A stretch of DNA of 64,000 nt from Prochlorococcus sp. scB243_495K23 (GCA_000635495.1 JFLW01000001.1:62001-126000); one strand, 5' to 3'; counted from the stretch's first letter, positions 52,365-62,521 are shown. The notes: a model not told the origin generated them from the letters alone. Numbers and translations are program-made.

Positions 52365-53327
52365 TCATATATCCTCCATTGAAATTTTTAAAAAAGCTAT
52401 TTCCCATGCCAACCTTGGTTGAATGTTTTTTCTTAAGAAGTATTTTAAATTTTCAAGTTTTTTAACTAAACCGATATTTTTTGTTTTTCTCCACCAAATT
52501 GTTTGAATTAAATTTACTAGACAAATCTGTTGAAAAATTTCTAATTTTTCAGATATTGTTTTAGATATTTCTAATATTTCCAGACTATTTTTAATTGGAG
52601 AATCCAATTTACTTATAATTTCATCTGAAAAATCATTCCAAATTTCAATATTTTTCAATAATTGATTTGGAGATCCATTCGCTGAGTTTATTAAATCTTC
52701 AAATTTTAAATTTGTATTTATCTTTGATTTAGAAGTATTTAAATATTCTTTTAAAATTGACTTTATTTTTTTACTAGAAAAAGATCGAAATCTGACGATT
52801 TGACATCTTGAGATAATCGTATCTAAGAGAAGATTTAATTTAGATGTTAGTAAAATAAAAATGCCGTTACTAGGTTCTTCTAAGGTTTTTAAAAGGCAAT
52901 TTGAGGCTGCTTCGTTTAAGAGATGTGCATCAATAATTAAAACAATTTTTTTTTCTGAGTTTATTGATTTTTGACCAAGAAAAGTTTTGATATTACGTAT
53001 TTGAGCAATTTTAATAATCTCAGATCCACTTTTTACTGTTTTTTCAAGATCTGAACTTCCTGCACTTTTTGTTGATGTAAGAGAATTAGGTTCAATAATT
53101 AAAAAATCAGGATGGTTATTGTTTGTAATTCTCTCTTCAACATTTTCGCTTGGTGAAGACTGTTTGAAAATCTCTTTTATAAATTGAAGAGCAGTTTGTT
53201 TTTTGCCTAATCCTTCAGCACCATAAAATATATAACCATTAGCTAATGATTTGTTTTTAATTATGTTCTTAAGAAAGGTATTGACTTCTTCATTCAAGAA
53301 AAAATTGTTTTTTTTAACCTCAATCAT
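52365..53327 (-). CDS. holB: DNA polymerase III delta-prime subunit
   Basis: A 320-residue clamp-loader subunit. The Walker A-like loop is [14 protein letters not shown] (about 35-48), degenerate as usual for delta-prime; the [20 protein letters not shown] sensor/Walker B helix and [13 protein letters not shown] then the SRCQIVRFR arginine-finger motif follow. The SRC motif contributes to ATP hydrolysis in neighbouring subunits. Its ATG overlaps the tmk stop by 4 bases, so it is coupled to tmk. The four-cysteine zinc site of the longer tau/gamma subunits is not present. Confidence 0.92.
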   Translation of the reverse strand: MIEVKKNNFFLNEEVNTFLKNIIKNKSLANGYIFYGAEGLGKKQTALQFIKEIFKQSSPSENVEERITNNNHPDFLIIEPNSLTSTKSAGSSDLEKTVKSGSEIIKIAQIRNIKTFLGQKSINSEKKIVLIIDAHLLNEAASNCLLKTLEEPSNGIFILLTSKLNLLLDTIISRCQIVRFRSFSSKKIKSILKEYLNTSKSKINTNLKFEDLINSANGSPNQLLKNIEIWNDFSDEIISKLDSPIKNSLEILEISKTISEKLEIFQQICLVNLIQTIWWRKTKNIGLVKKLENLKYFLRKNIQPRLAWEIAFLKISMEDI

Positions 53328-53962
53328 TTGTTATTAGAAAAATTGTTTAGTAAAGTCTCTTTAATTTGATTAGAAATAGTTTTAATATTTTGTGAAGCAG
53401 ATATTACTTTCCAGTTTTTTTGTTTGGCAATTAGTTTGAAGCCTTCATTTACTTTTTCTAAAAATCTAATACCTTCTGATTCTATTCTGTCTGGAATTTC
53501 ATTTTTTCTTCGAAATATGCTCTCTTCTGGAGAAATTTCTAAGAAAAAAGTGAGATCTGGTGATGCTCCTTGACACACAATAGATTCAATATTTTTAATT
53601 ATTTCTAAATTTATATTTCTTCCATAACCTTGATAAGCAAGTGTCGAATCGGAAAATCTATCACTTATTACCCAATCATTGTTATTTAAAGCAGGTGAAA
53701 TAATTTTGGAAACGTGTTCAGCTCTATCCGCTGAATAAAGCAATAATTCTGCAAGAGATGAAGGCTTATTATTTTCATTATTTTCAAGAATCAGTCCTCT
53801 CAGTTTTTTTCCTAAGAGACTGCCCCCAGGCTCTCTAGTCGTGATTAATTTTGACCCTTTCTTTATTAGACCACTATTAGGAAGCCATTTAGATAGTTCA
53901 TCTATTTGGGTAGTTTTACCACATCCATCAATACCCTCAATAACGATAAATTTTCCTTTCAT
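53324..53962 (-). CDS. tmk: Thymidylate kinase
   Basis: A 212-residue dTMP kinase. The P-loop is [11 protein letters not shown] (about 9-19), the DRF motif is [18 protein letters not shown] and the ITTREPGG segment carries the catalytic Arg. Length is normal. It starts directly after the P-type ATPase stop codon (adjacent, no gap) and overlaps holB by 4 bases, so ATPase, tmk and holB are probably one transcript. Confidence 0.95.
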   Translation of the reverse strand: MKGKFIVIEGIDGCGKTTQIDELSKWLPNSGLIKKGSKLITTREPGGSLLGKKLRGLILENNENNKPSSLAELLLYSADRAEHVSKIISPALNNNDWVISDRFSDSTLAYQGYGRNINLEIIKNIESIVCQGASPDLTFFLEISPEESIFRRKNEIPDRIESEGIRFLEKVNEGFKLIAKQKNWKVISASQNIKTISNQIKETLLNNFSNNK

Positions 53963-56257
53963 TTAATCCAAAGATAAAGCATTAATTACAACTGTAATAG
54001 AGCTAATAGCCATCAATAATGCTGCTAATGAGGGAGTAAGAAGAATGCCGTATTTAGGGAATAAAATGCCGGCGGCTAAAGGTATAGCTAATAAGTTGTA
54101 ACCAAAAGCCCATGTTAGATTTTGCTTTATTTTTCTTATAGTTTTTTTTGCAAGATTCAAGGCGTAAGGTAATCCATTTAGTTGATCTCCCATTAATACT
54201 ACATCTGCATTTGCCTTGGCTATTTGAGTACCAGATCCTACCGCAATTCCTAAGTCTGAGGATGCTAAGGCTGGGACATCATTAATACCATCACCAATCA
54301 TTGCCACTTTGTTATTAATTTTTAAATTTTCTATATTCTTTAGCTTCATTTCAGGAAGAAGATCCCATTTTACTTCTGTTTCTTTACAACCAATTTTTTT
54401 TGCTAAAGCTAAAACCGTTTGTTTCCTATCGCCACTTAAAATGTTAATTTTAAATTTGTTTTCTCTCAAATTTTGAACTGTTTTAATTGAATCTTCTCTG
54501 AGTAAATCTCCTAGCAAAATAAAGCCCAATAACTTATCTTTGATACTTACTCCAATGATAGTGTTCGTTTTTGTTTCTTCATTTTCAATGATTTTTTTTG
54601 CCTCACTATCAATAATTATTCCTTTGCTTAGTAGCCATTCAATGTTTCCAATATTAATAAGTCCATCAATTGATTCAAGTTCTCCAGAAATACCTCGCCC
54701 AGAATGAGTAAAAATTTTCTTTATTTGAAATAAACTTAAATTTTGCTTTTTTGCCTCTTGAATTAAGGCATCTGCGATTGGATGTCTGCTTTCCTTTTCT
54801 AAACTGGCAGCTATTTTTAATAAAAATGAATGATCATCACAATTTTTATAATCAACAATGAAAGGCTTCCCTTTTGTTAAAGTGCCTGTCTTATCAAAAA
54901 TAATTTGATTAATTTTTGAAGCCATCTCTATTTTGTCCCCGCCTTTAAATAAAACGCCCTTTTTTGCTGCTTTACCTGATGCGACAGTTATTACTGTTGG
55001 GGTGGCTAATCCTAATGCACAAGGACAAGCTATTACTAAAACAGCAATTGACAATTGTATGGCTAAACTAAGGAAATTCTCAGCATTACTACCAAGCGAA
55101 CTATGAAGTGTATGGCTTGAGTGAGTGATTAATTGATAATTATGACTTAATAAATCTGGCCAAATGTTTCTTGCCCCCTTCCACCAAAAGAAGAAAGTTA
55201 ACGTAGCAAAAATAAGCACAAAGTAAGTAAATTTGCCTGCAATTTCATCGGCAATTCTTTGAATGCGAGGTTTTCTAGCATTTACAGACTCAATAAGATT
55301 TACAAGTTTTGCAAGAGAAGAATCCCCTCCAACATTTTGTACTTTAAGTCTAAGAGTTGAATTAAGATTTAAAGACCCACTAGATAGATTTTCGCCTTCT
55401 TTTACCTCGATAGGTTTGGATTCTCCAGTGATATGTGAAACATCAATATATGAATTACCTTGAGTAACAATGCAGTCAGCAGGTACTCTGTCTCCAGCTA
55501 AAACTTGAATCTCTTGATTTGGTCTTAAAGTGTTTACTCTTATTGATTTTATTTGATTATCTTCTGTGTAGATATTTGCCATTTCAGGTTGAAGATCTAA
55601 TAACTCTCCAATGGATGAACCAGTTTGGTATCTTGCTCTTTCCTCTAAGAAACGCCCAATCAATATGAAGCCTAACAGCATTACTGGTTCATTAAAAAAA
55701 CAAGGAAAACCAGTAGCAGGAAATATTAAGGATAGAAGACTTGTTATATATGCGCTTGTTACTCCAAGAGCTACTAGAGAATCCATATCAGGACGGTTCT
55801 TAATAAATGATTTAAACCCATTAATAATTATTCCTCTGCCAGGAAATACAAGAGCTAATGTTGCTAATGAAGCGTGAAAAAATATATTACCTAATATCGG
55901 AAAATTTATATATCTTCCTTCTGCTAGATGACCTAAACCTGAAAATAATAAAAGTAATAAAGCAAAAGTTAGTTTTTTCCATTGATTATTCCACTTCTTT
56001 TTTTTTTCTAATTCTGCCTTGTTTATTTTTTTTGAAAAATCATTTATGTAAATCTTTGATGGGAAACCATTTTCTTTTAGATTTTTGAGAACTGCTTCTA
56101 TCTCTATATGTTTCTGAGTAATTTCAAAATATGCACTTTCAGTCAGTAAGTTAACAGAAACATTTTCAATACCATCAGAATTATTTAAGATTTTTTCAAC
56201 AGTACTAACACAACCTCCGCACTTCATTCCTGAAATATTTAATTGAATGCTTTCCAT
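53963..56257 (-). CDS. ctaA: Copper P1B-type ATPase
   Basis: A 764-residue heavy-metal pump. N-terminal metal-binding domain GMKCGGCVSTVEKI (Cys13, Cys16), then eight membrane segments. The channel motif is CPCALGLATPT, the phosphorylation motif is DKTGTLTKGKP, the hinge is GDGINDVPALA. The membrane motifs YN in WAFGYNLLAI and MAISSITVV near the end are those of Cu(I)-specific IB-1 pumps. In cyanobacteria CtaA/PacS pumps move copper for plastocyanin and oxidase; the symbol chosen between them is inference. First gene of the ATPase-tmk-holB run and divergent from ycf3. Confidence 0.92.
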   Translation of the reverse strand: MESIQLNISGMKCGGCVSTVEKILNNSDGIENVSVNLLTESAYFEITQKHIEIEAVLKNLKENGFPSKIYINDFSKKINKAELEKKKKWNNQWKKLTFALLLLLFSGLGHLAEGRYINFPILGNIFFHASLATLALVFPGRGIIINGFKSFIKNRPDMDSLVALGVTSAYITSLLSLIFPATGFPCFFNEPVMLLGFILIGRFLEERARYQTGSSIGELLDLQPEMANIYTEDNQIKSIRVNTLRPNQEIQVLAGDRVPADCIVTQGNSYIDVSHITGESKPIEVKEGENLSSGSLNLNSTLRLKVQNVGGDSSLAKLVNLIESVNARKPRIQRIADEIAGKFTYFVLIFATLTFFFWWKGARNIWPDLLSHNYQLITHSSHTLHSSLGSNAENFLSLAIQLSIAVLVIACPCALGLATPTVITVASGKAAKKGVLFKGGDKIEMASKINQIIFDKTGTLTKGKPFIVDYKNCDDHSFLLKIAASLEKESRHPIADALIQEAKKQNLSLFQIKKIFTHSGRGISGELESIDGLINIGNIEWLLSKGIIIDSEAKKIIENEETKTNTIIGVSIKDKLLGFILLGDLLREDSIKTVQNLRENKFKINILSGDRKQTVLALAKKIGCKETEVKWDLLPEMKLKNIENLKINNKVAMIGDGINDVPALASSDLGIAVGSGTQIAKANADVVLMGDQLNGLPYALNLAKKTIRKIKQNLTWAFGYNLLAIPLAAGILFPKYGILLTPSLAALLMAISSITVVINALSLD

Positions 56258-56378
56258 ATTTTTTACTATTGAAGCAAATTAATGCTTGACCTATTTTTTA
56301 ACTATAATAATAAATGTAATAGACTTTTTAAATAGTTATTTTTTAAATTACTATATTAATTTTATTAGTTTTAGAACG

Positions 56379-56900
56379 GTGCCTAGTAATCAAAACAGAG
56401 ACAATTTTATCGATAAAGCTTTTACTGTTATTGCTGAATCAATAGTAAAAATAATGCCTATTGCAGAGAAAGAAAAAAAAGCATACATATATTATAGAGA
56501 TGGCCTAGCTGCACAAAATAATGGGGATTATTCGGAAGCATTAGAGTATTACAAAGAGAGTTTACTACTTGAAGAAAATAAAATTGATAGGGGTGAGACT
56601 CTAAAAAATATGGCAATAATATATATGAGTAATGGTGAAGAGGATCTGTCTATTGAAACTTATGAAAAAGCATTAGTAGAAAATCCCAAACAGCCATCAT
56701 GCCTTAAAAATATAGGTTTGATTTATGAAAAAAGGGGAAGATATGCTGAGCAAAATGGTGATCTAGATCAGAGAGATATTTGGTTCGATAAAGCTGCGGA
56801 AGTCTGGTCTAAAGCAGTTAGATTATATCCAGGTGGTTATCTAGATATTGAAAATTGGTTGAAAAACTCAGGAAGAAGTTCAATAGATATGTATCTCTAA
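56379..56900 (+). CDS. ycf3: Photosystem I assembly protein Ycf3
   Basis: A 173-residue protein with three TPR units, starting with GTG at [16 protein letters not shown]; the earlier in-frame hydrophobic stretch is a spurious extension. The TPR cores are [40 protein letters not shown] and [20 protein letters not shown]. Ycf3 assists assembly of the PsaA/PsaB core. The 173-residue length matches cyanobacterial Ycf3. It is divergent from the copper ATPase with about 120 bases between starts. Confidence 0.95.
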   Translation: MPSNQNRDNFIDKAFTVIAESIVKIMPIAEKEKKAYIYYRDGLAAQNNGDYSEALEYYKESLLLEENKIDRGETLKNMAIIYMSNGEEDLSIETYEKALVENPKQPSCLKNIGLIYEKRGRYAEQNGDLDQRDIWFDKAAEVWSKAVRLYPGGYLDIENWLKNSGRSSIDMYL

Positions 56901-56905
56901 TTTTT

Positions 56906-58267
56906 TTAAACTGATAAAGAATAGTCAACTGCTTCTTTAATATTTGATATTTCTTTGATATTTATTAAATTTTGAAAATTATTATTTAGTTCCTCCTCTA
57001 GTTTTGGCACTACGATATTTTCGATCCCTAGTCTTACAGCTTCTTCTATCTTTGTTCGAAGGTTATTCGATTTTCTAACCTGACCGCTCAAACCCAATTC
57101 CCCAATAAATGAGCTACTGGCCAAAGGAGGAATATTTTTCAAACTTGATAAAATTGATATTGCAACACCTAAGTCAGATGAAGGATCATTAATCTCAAAA
57201 CCCCCACCAGTAGCAACATAACAATCAAATTCAGATAATTTTATCCCTACGTGTTTTTCAATAACAGCTAGGATTTGATGCAATCTATTTATGCTTATTC
57301 CAGTTGTAGTCCGTCTTGGGTTACTGTAGAAAGTTTTATTTACCAATGCTTGTATATCAACTGCTAATGGTCGAGTGCCTTCATTTGTAATCGTAGTTGT
57401 TACACCTGAAATGTTTTCTTTATTTGTAAAAATTGAACTTGGGTTTTTTATCTCTCGTAAACCCTCTTCAAGCATTTCAAAAATTCCAATCTCGAAGGTA
57501 GATCCAAATCGATTTTTTATACTTCTTAGTAATCTATGTGAGGAAATATTATCTCCTTCAAAGTTTATTACTGTATCAACTAAATGCTCTAAAGTTTTAG
57601 GGCCAGCTAAAGCACCATCTTTAGTTACATGACCAATTATTAGAAGCGCAATATTATTGTCTTTGGCAAGATTTTGTAATTCAGATGAACATGCTCTAAC
57701 TTGAGAAACCGATCCTGGAGAACTTTGCATTTCATGATTATGGATGGCTTGAATGCTATCAATAATTGCGAAACTTGGATTGACACGTTTGATCTCTTCA
57801 ATAATTAGGGATAAATTAGTTTCTGCAAAAATTTTTAAATCAAAACTGTTTTGATTTAATCTTTCCCATCTAATTTTTACTTGTTCTAAAGATTCTTCTG
57901 CAGTTATGTATAAAACTTTCTCTTTAAGAGATATTTTTCCTGCTGATTGAAGAACTATTGTGCTTTTACCTATCCCTGGTTCTCCTCCAAGTAGAACAAC
58001 AGATCCAGGTACTATTCCTCCTCCAAGAACTCGATCAAATTCCTTAAAACCACTCGTGAATCTTGATATTTTTTTTGATGAGATCTCATTAAATGGTATA
58101 GATTTTTTACTGTTTTTGATATCTTTTATTTCTTGATATTTAGAGCTCTTACTTTTTATTTCTTCAACAATAGAATTCCATGAGTTGCAATTAAGGCATT
58201 TTCCAAAGTATTGAGAAGTTTCAGATCCACAATTCTGACAAATAAAAGTCGATAATTTGCTAGACAT
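56906..58267 (-). CDS. radA: DNA repair protein RadA
   Basis: A 453-residue RecA-like branch-migration ATPase. The N-terminal zinc finger is CQNCGSETSQYFGKCLNCNSW, Walker A is LLGGEPGIGKST, the RadA-specific motif is KNRFGST, and the C-terminal Lon-protease-like domain begins near residue 290 with DLGVAISILSSL and IGELGLSGQVR. RadA processes recombination intermediates. It converges with ycf3 (5 bases apart) and is divergent from rpaB with about 107 bases. Confidence 0.96.
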   Translation of the reverse strand: MSSKLSTFICQNCGSETSQYFGKCLNCNSWNSIVEEIKSKSSKYQEIKDIKNSKKSIPFNEISSKKISRFTSGFKEFDRVLGGGIVPGSVVLLGGEPGIGKSTIVLQSAGKISLKEKVLYITAEESLEQVKIRWERLNQNSFDLKIFAETNLSLIIEEIKRVNPSFAIIDSIQAIHNHEMQSSPGSVSQVRACSSELQNLAKDNNIALLIIGHVTKDGALAGPKTLEHLVDTVINFEGDNISSHRLLRSIKNRFGSTFEIGIFEMLEEGLREIKNPSSIFTNKENISGVTTTITNEGTRPLAVDIQALVNKTFYSNPRRTTTGISINRLHQILAVIEKHVGIKLSEFDCYVATGGGFEINDPSSDLGVAISILSSLKNIPPLASSSFIGELGLSGQVRKSNNLRTKIEEAVRLGIENIVVPKLEEELNNNFQNLINIKEISNIKEAVDYSLSV

Positions 58268-58374
58268 TAAGTTTCTGAATGAAGGAATGGAACTAGAATG
58301 TTTGGGATATTGCCCCTCTACAAGTTAGATTAGGTTAATAATAAATTCTCTTACTGATTAGCTAATAGAAACAA

Positions 58375-59121
58375 ATGGCTCTATCTAGTCAAACTAAAGA
58401 AACTATACTGGTCGCAGATGACGAGGCAAGTATTAGAAGAATTCTGGAGACACGTCTCTCCATGATTGGCTACAAAGTTGTAACTGCAAGTGATGGTAAA
58501 GAAGCACTAAAGTTATTTAAAGATTATGAACCTGATTTAGTAGTGCTTGACGTCATGATGCCAAAGCTAGATGGATATGGAGTTTGTCAAGAATTAAGGA
58601 AAGATTCTGATGTGCCAATTGTTATGTTAACTGCATTAGGAGATGTCGCAGATAGGATAACAGGTTTAGAATTAGGGGCTGATGATTATGTAGTAAAACC
58701 ATTCAGCCCAAAGGAATTAGAAGCTAGAATTAGGTGTGTTCTTAGAAGAATCGACAAAGAACAAATTCCTGGAATGCCTAATTCAGGATTAATTTTGGTA
58801 ACGGATATAAAAATTGACACAAATCGAAGACAAGTTTTTAAAAGCGATGAGAGAATAAGATTAACTGGAATGGAATTTAGTCTCTTAGAGCTTTTGGTAA
58901 GTAGGTCAGGAGAGCCATTTAGTAGAGGAGAGATCTTGAAAGAAGTTTGGGGATACACCCCCGAGAGGCATGTAGACACGAGAGTCGTGGATGTTCATAT
59001 ATCAAGATTAAGATCAAAACTTGAGGCTGATCCAGCAAATCCTGAATTAATTTTGACAGCAAGGGGTACAGGATATCTTTTTCAACGGATTGTTGATATT
59101 GCACCTTTTGATGGTAAATAA
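58375..59121 (+). CDS. rpaB: Response regulator RpaB
   Basis: A 248-residue OmpR-type regulator, essential in cyanobacteria and known as Ycf27 in algal plastids. Receiver has Asp15-Asp16, phospho-acceptor Asp59 in VVLDVMMPKLDG, TALGD and VKPFSPKELEAR. The winged-helix C-terminus shows RLTGMEFSLLELLVSRSGEP and WGYTPERHVDTRVVDVHISR. RpaB binds HLR1 sites in high-light genes such as hli and is controlled by the kinase NblS, which is not in the window. The stop TAA is directly followed by the ATG of plsX. Confidence 0.94.
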   Translation: MALSSQTKETILVADDEASIRRILETRLSMIGYKVVTASDGKEALKLFKDYEPDLVVLDVMMPKLDGYGVCQELRKDSDVPIVMLTALGDVADRITGLELGADDYVVKPFSPKELEARIRCVLRRIDKEQIPGMPNSGLILVTDIKIDTNRRQVFKSDERIRLTGMEFSLLELLVSRSGEPFSRGEILKEVWGYTPERHVDTRVVDVHISRLRSKLEADPANPELILTARGTGYLFQRIVDIAPFDGK

Positions 59122-60540
59122 ATGGGGAAAGAAACAGCGCAAAAAATTAACAAGTCCAGAGCTATTAGAAGATTAGTTATCTGGTACAAAAGAAATTCAG
59201 CTGTCACTTCAATAGTAGATACTGCTGCTAGTTCTGCCGCAACGGCTAGTAATGTTGCGGGTAATGTTGTTTCTGGTGCTGGTTCTGTTGTGACCACTGC
59301 TAGTAATGTTGCGAGTAATGTTGCAGGTAATGTTGCAGGTAATGTAGTTTCAAGCGCTGAATCTGTTGTGAATACTGCCAGCAGTGTTGTTTCAAATGCT
59401 AGCTCAATAGCGAAAAATACATTACAGCCATTAGTTTTTGACCCATTAAAAAGATTACAAAATAGCGATAATATTTTAGATAAGGTCGAAGACATTCAAT
59501 CTAAAAGAATTTGGATTGCAGTTGATGGTATGGGTGGAGATTATGCTCCCGGTCCAATTCTAGAAGGTTGCCTCGAAGCAATAAGTAGATTCCCAATAAA
59601 TATAAAGTTTGTCGGCAAAATTGAAAAAGTTAAAGATGCAGCAGAAAAAACTGGTTTAGCAGAATTATTAGAAAATGAAATTAATAATAATCGTATTGAA
59701 TTAATTGATAGTGGAGAGCCTATCGGGATGAATGAAGAAGCTACTGCAGTCAGAAAAAGGAAAAATGCAAGTATAAACGTTGCAATGGACTTAGTGAGAA
59801 ATAATAAAGCTGAAGCTGTTTACTCAGCTGGTAATTCAGGTGCCATGATGGCTTCTGCCATATTTAGAATTGGAAGATTGAAAGGGATTGATAGACCAGC
59901 TATAGGAGCATTATTTCCAACAAGGGATCAAACACGCCCAGTATTAGTTTTAGATGTTGGTGCAAATACTGATTGTAAGCCATCTTATCTGCATCAATTT
60001 GCTCTTCTCGGTAATATATATGCAAAAGATGTCTTACAAGTAAAAAAACCAAGAATAGGCCTTCTAAATATTGGAGAAGAAGAATGCAAAGGTAATGAAT
60101 TATCCCTAAAAACATTTGAATTATTATCTTCTGAAAAAAGTTTTGATTTTGGAGGTAATTGTGAAGGGCGAGATGTATTATCAGGTAGCTTCGATGTAGT
60201 AGTCTGTGATGGATTTACTGGAAATATATTATTAAAATTTCTTGAATCTGTGGGAGGAGTTTTATTAGATATTTTGAGATCTGAGCTGCCACGTGGAAGG
60301 CGGGGGAAAGTTGGTTCAGCTTTTTTAAGAAGTAATCTACTCAGAATTAAGAAAAGGTTAGATCATGCCGAACATGGAGGAGCTTTATTACTTGGGGTGA
60401 ATGGTATTTGCGTTATTGGTCATGGAAGTAGCAAATCTTTATCAGTAGTTAGTGCTCTTCGATTGGCTCACTCTGCAGTGAATCATGGTGTTATGGATAA
60501 TTTAAATCAACTGCAAAAGCTTCAAGTTTTAAATTCATAA
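59122..60540 (+). CDS. plsX: Phosphate acyltransferase PlsX with long repetitive N-terminal extension
   Basis: A 472-residue protein. Residues about 129-472 are PlsX (RIWIAVDGMGGDYAPGP, the GADGAMMAS-like SAGNSGAMMAS, and GGALLLGVNGICVIGHGSS), which converts acyl-ACP to acyl-phosphate for PlsY. Residues 1-128 are an added segment: a basic helix (KSRAIRRLVIWYKRN) then about 70 residues of Val/Ala/Ser/Asn/Gly repeats on an 11-residue period (such as TASNVASNVAG), then a linker. Its ATG directly follows the rpaB stop. PlsX in most bacteria is about 330-350 residues, so the extension is additional and is continuous in frame with no internal start clearly better. Confidence 0.93.
   Translation: MGKETAQKINKSRAIRRLVIWYKRNSAVTSIVDTAASSAATASNVAGNVVSGAGSVVTTASNVASNVAGNVAGNVVSSAESVVNTASSVVSNASSIAKNTLQPLVFDPLKRLQNSDNILDKVEDIQSKRIWIAVDGMGGDYAPGPILEGCLEAISRFPINIKFVGKIEKVKDAAEKTGLAELLENEINNNRIELIDSGEPIGMNEEATAVRKRKNASINVAMDLVRNNKAEAVYSAGNSGAMMASAIFRIGRLKGIDRPAIGALFPTRDQTRPVLVLDVGANTDCKPSYLHQFALLGNIYAKDVLQVKKPRIGLLNIGEEECKGNELSLKTFELLSSEKSFDFGGNCEGRDVLSGSFDVVVCDGFTGNILLKFLESVGGVLLDILRSELPRGRRGKVGSAFLRSNLLRIKKRLDHAEHGGALLLGVNGICVIGHGSSKSLSVVSALRLAHSAVNHGVMDNLNQLQKLQVLNS
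59209..59427 (+). repeat. Degenerate tandem repeat encoding 11-residue amphipathic units in PlsX
   Basis: The DNA contains an exact 15-base repeat, GCTAGTAATGTTGCG, at 59245-59259 and 59299-59313 (54 bases apart), and an exact 12-base tandem AATGTTGCAGGT at 59317-59328 and 59329-59340. These underlie protein repeats of TASNVAGNVVS, TASNVASNVAG, NVAGNVVSSAE and SVVNTASSVVS type. The array looks like expansion by slippage, so copy number may vary among strains. Confidence 0.75.
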
Positions 60541-60593
60541 AACATATTGAGTCAAATTTATGTTTGACTAATATAAGTAACTAAAAAACTCTT

Positions 60594-61601
60594 TTGGAAG
60601 GAATAAATTTTAATCAGATTGGAGTGTCATTCAAGGGAAGTGGAAGTTATGTACCTGATCAAATCCTAACCAATCAAAAAATTAGTCAAAAGGTTGATAC
60701 AAGCAATGAATGGATACAATCTAGAACTGGTATTTCTGAGAGAAGAATCTCGAGCGTAGAAGATAATGTTACCGAGATGGGTTATAAGGCTGCTCTAACT
60801 GCTATAGAAATGGCTAATTGGGATATTAAAACGATTGATTTGATTGTTTTAGCTACTTCTACTCCGCATGATTTATTTGGATCAGCCCCCTCTATTCAAG
60901 CTAAATTAGGTGCAGCTAATGCTGTAGCTTTCGATTTAACTGCAGCTTGTAGTGGCTTTTTATTTGCCTTAATAACAGCTTCACAATTTTTAAAAGGGGG
61001 TAGTTTTAAAAGGGCTATTGTTATTGGAGCAGATCAATTATCAAGTTTTGTTGATTGGAATGATAGAAGAAGTTGTATTCTCTTTGGAGATGGTGCCGGT
61101 GCATTAGCAATTGAAGCCACAAATGAATTTGATAATTTTATAGGTTTTGATATGAGAACTGATGGGGGGAGGGGTTCTTTTCTTAATCTTCCATCAAAAA
61201 ATAATAAGGATTCAATAGTCGATGAAATTGACTTTTTAAGTGGAGGTTTTTCTCCAATTCAGATGAATGGTCAGGAAGTTTATAAATTCGCAGTTAAAGA
61301 AGTCCCCCTAATTCTTCAAAAGTTGTTGAAAAAAATGAATTACAATTCTAATCAAGTTGATTGGCTCTTGTTGCATCAAGCTAATCAAAGAATATTGGAT
61401 TCTGTAGGAGAAAGGTTAAAAATTCCCAGAGAAAAGATTCTTAGCAATTTAGAAAAATATGGCAATACGTCAGCAGCAACAATTCCACTAATGATGGATG
61501 AGGCTGTAAGAGATTATAGAATTAAACAAAATGATATTATTGCTACAAGTGGTTTCGGTGCTGGGCTAAGTTGGGGTGCAGCCCTAATTAAATGGGGTTA
61601 A
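60594..61601 (+). CDS. fabH: 3-oxoacyl-ACP synthase III
   Basis: A 335-residue thiolase-fold enzyme that condenses acetyl-CoA with malonyl-ACP to start fatty acid synthesis. The catalytic cysteine is Cys119 in DLTAACSGFLFAL; the histidine is in LLHQANQRILDSVGE and the asparagine in KYGNTSAATIPLMM. The start is TTG 53 bases after plsX. Normal length, and the GFGAGLSWGAALI motif closes it. Confidence 0.95.
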   Translation: MEGINFNQIGVSFKGSGSYVPDQILTNQKISQKVDTSNEWIQSRTGISERRISSVEDNVTEMGYKAALTAIEMANWDIKTIDLIVLATSTPHDLFGSAPSIQAKLGAANAVAFDLTAACSGFLFALITASQFLKGGSFKRAIVIGADQLSSFVDWNDRRSCILFGDGAGALAIEATNEFDNFIGFDMRTDGGRGSFLNLPSKNNKDSIVDEIDFLSGGFSPIQMNGQEVYKFAVKEVPLILQKLLKKMNYNSNQVDWLLLHQANQRILDSVGERLKIPREKILSNLEKYGNTSAATIPLMMDEAVRDYRIKQNDIIATSGFGAGLSWGAALIKWG

Positions 61602-61619
61602 AAACAAAATAGGATCATT

Positions 61620-62516
61620 ATGACAGTTGCATGGGTATTCCCTGGACAGGGTTCGCAAAAAATTGGAATGGCAAAACAAATAGAAAATCTGCCGATCACA
61701 AAAGAGAGGTTTGGTTATGCTTCTGAGATATTTGAGAGAAATTTATTTGAAATTTGTGAATTAAATACTGAGCCAACAAATCCCCTTCTTGATCTAAATA
61801 ACACAAGAAATACACAAATTTGTCTTTTTTTAGTTGAATCAATTTTATTAGATGCATTAAAGGAAAATGGGTTTAAACCAACTTATGTTGCAGGACATAG
61901 TCTTGGAGAAATCACTGCACTTTATTGTGCGGATGTTTTTTCATTCGAAGATTGTGTTTATCTTATAAAAGAAAGGTCTCAATTAATGGTCAATGCTGGG
62001 AAAGGATCTATGGCAGCAGTAATTGGTTTTGATAGAAATCAACTTGATTTATTAGTGCAAAAAATAGATGATATTGTAATTGCTAATGATAATAGCTCTT
62101 CCCAAGTTGTCTTATCAGGATCTACTGAAGCCTTAGATAATTTATCGAGAGAAATTGCTTGTAAAAGATTCTTGAAATTAAATGTTTCAGGAGCATTTCA
62201 TTCGCCATTTATGAATGAACCTTCATCAAAATTTTGTGAATATTTAAAAAAGATTAAATTTAACAATCCCTCTTTCCCTGTAATAAGTAATTATGAACCT
62301 TCACTGTGTAGCGATCCAAACGAGCTTAAAATTAGATTAGAAAAGCAAATGTGCAATGGAGTGAGGTGGCGAGAAACTATGGATTTAATGGCAAAAGATA
62401 GTGATCTTCATATTGTCGAAATTGGCCCTTCTAATGTACTAAGCGGTTTAGGAAAAAGACATCTTAAAGATGTAAAAATTTCTCAAGTTTCATCTTCTGA
62501 TCAAATATCTTATTAA
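61620..62516 (+). CDS. fabD: Malonyl-CoA:ACP transacylase
   Basis: A 298-residue acyltransferase that loads malonyl groups on ACP. FPGQGSQKIGM is the N-terminal motif, GHSLGEITAL holds the nucleophile Ser94, and GAFHSPFMNEP contains the partner His about 100 residues later. The GSMAAVIGF stretch and the late EIGPSNVLSGLG motif complete the family. It begins 18 bases after fabH and should be cotranscribed with it and with plsC. Confidence 0.95.
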   Translation: MTVAWVFPGQGSQKIGMAKQIENLPITKERFGYASEIFERNLFEICELNTEPTNPLLDLNNTRNTQICLFLVESILLDALKENGFKPTYVAGHSLGEITALYCADVFSFEDCVYLIKERSQLMVNAGKGSMAAVIGFDRNQLDLLVQKIDDIVIANDNSSSQVVLSGSTEALDNLSREIACKRFLKLNVSGAFHSPFMNEPSSKFCEYLKKIKFNNPSFPVISNYEPSLCSDPNELKIRLEKQMCNGVRWRETMDLMAKDSDLHIVEIGPSNVLSGLGKRHLKDVKISQVSSSDQISY

Positions 62517-62521
62517 TTTGT

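Noticed and set aside
56286-56378. Hydrophobic N-terminal extension of Ycf3
   Set aside because: In-frame but the family begins at the GTG at 56379, giving the standard 173 residues; the upstream part looks like AT-rich promoter DNA.
59082-59495. A 137-residue minus-strand ORF with Thr/Ala/Leu repeats opposite plsX
   Set aside because: It is the complement of the repeat array that encodes the PlsX extension; the same DNA periodicity produces a low-complexity shadow. The + strand reading joins a real enzyme in frame.
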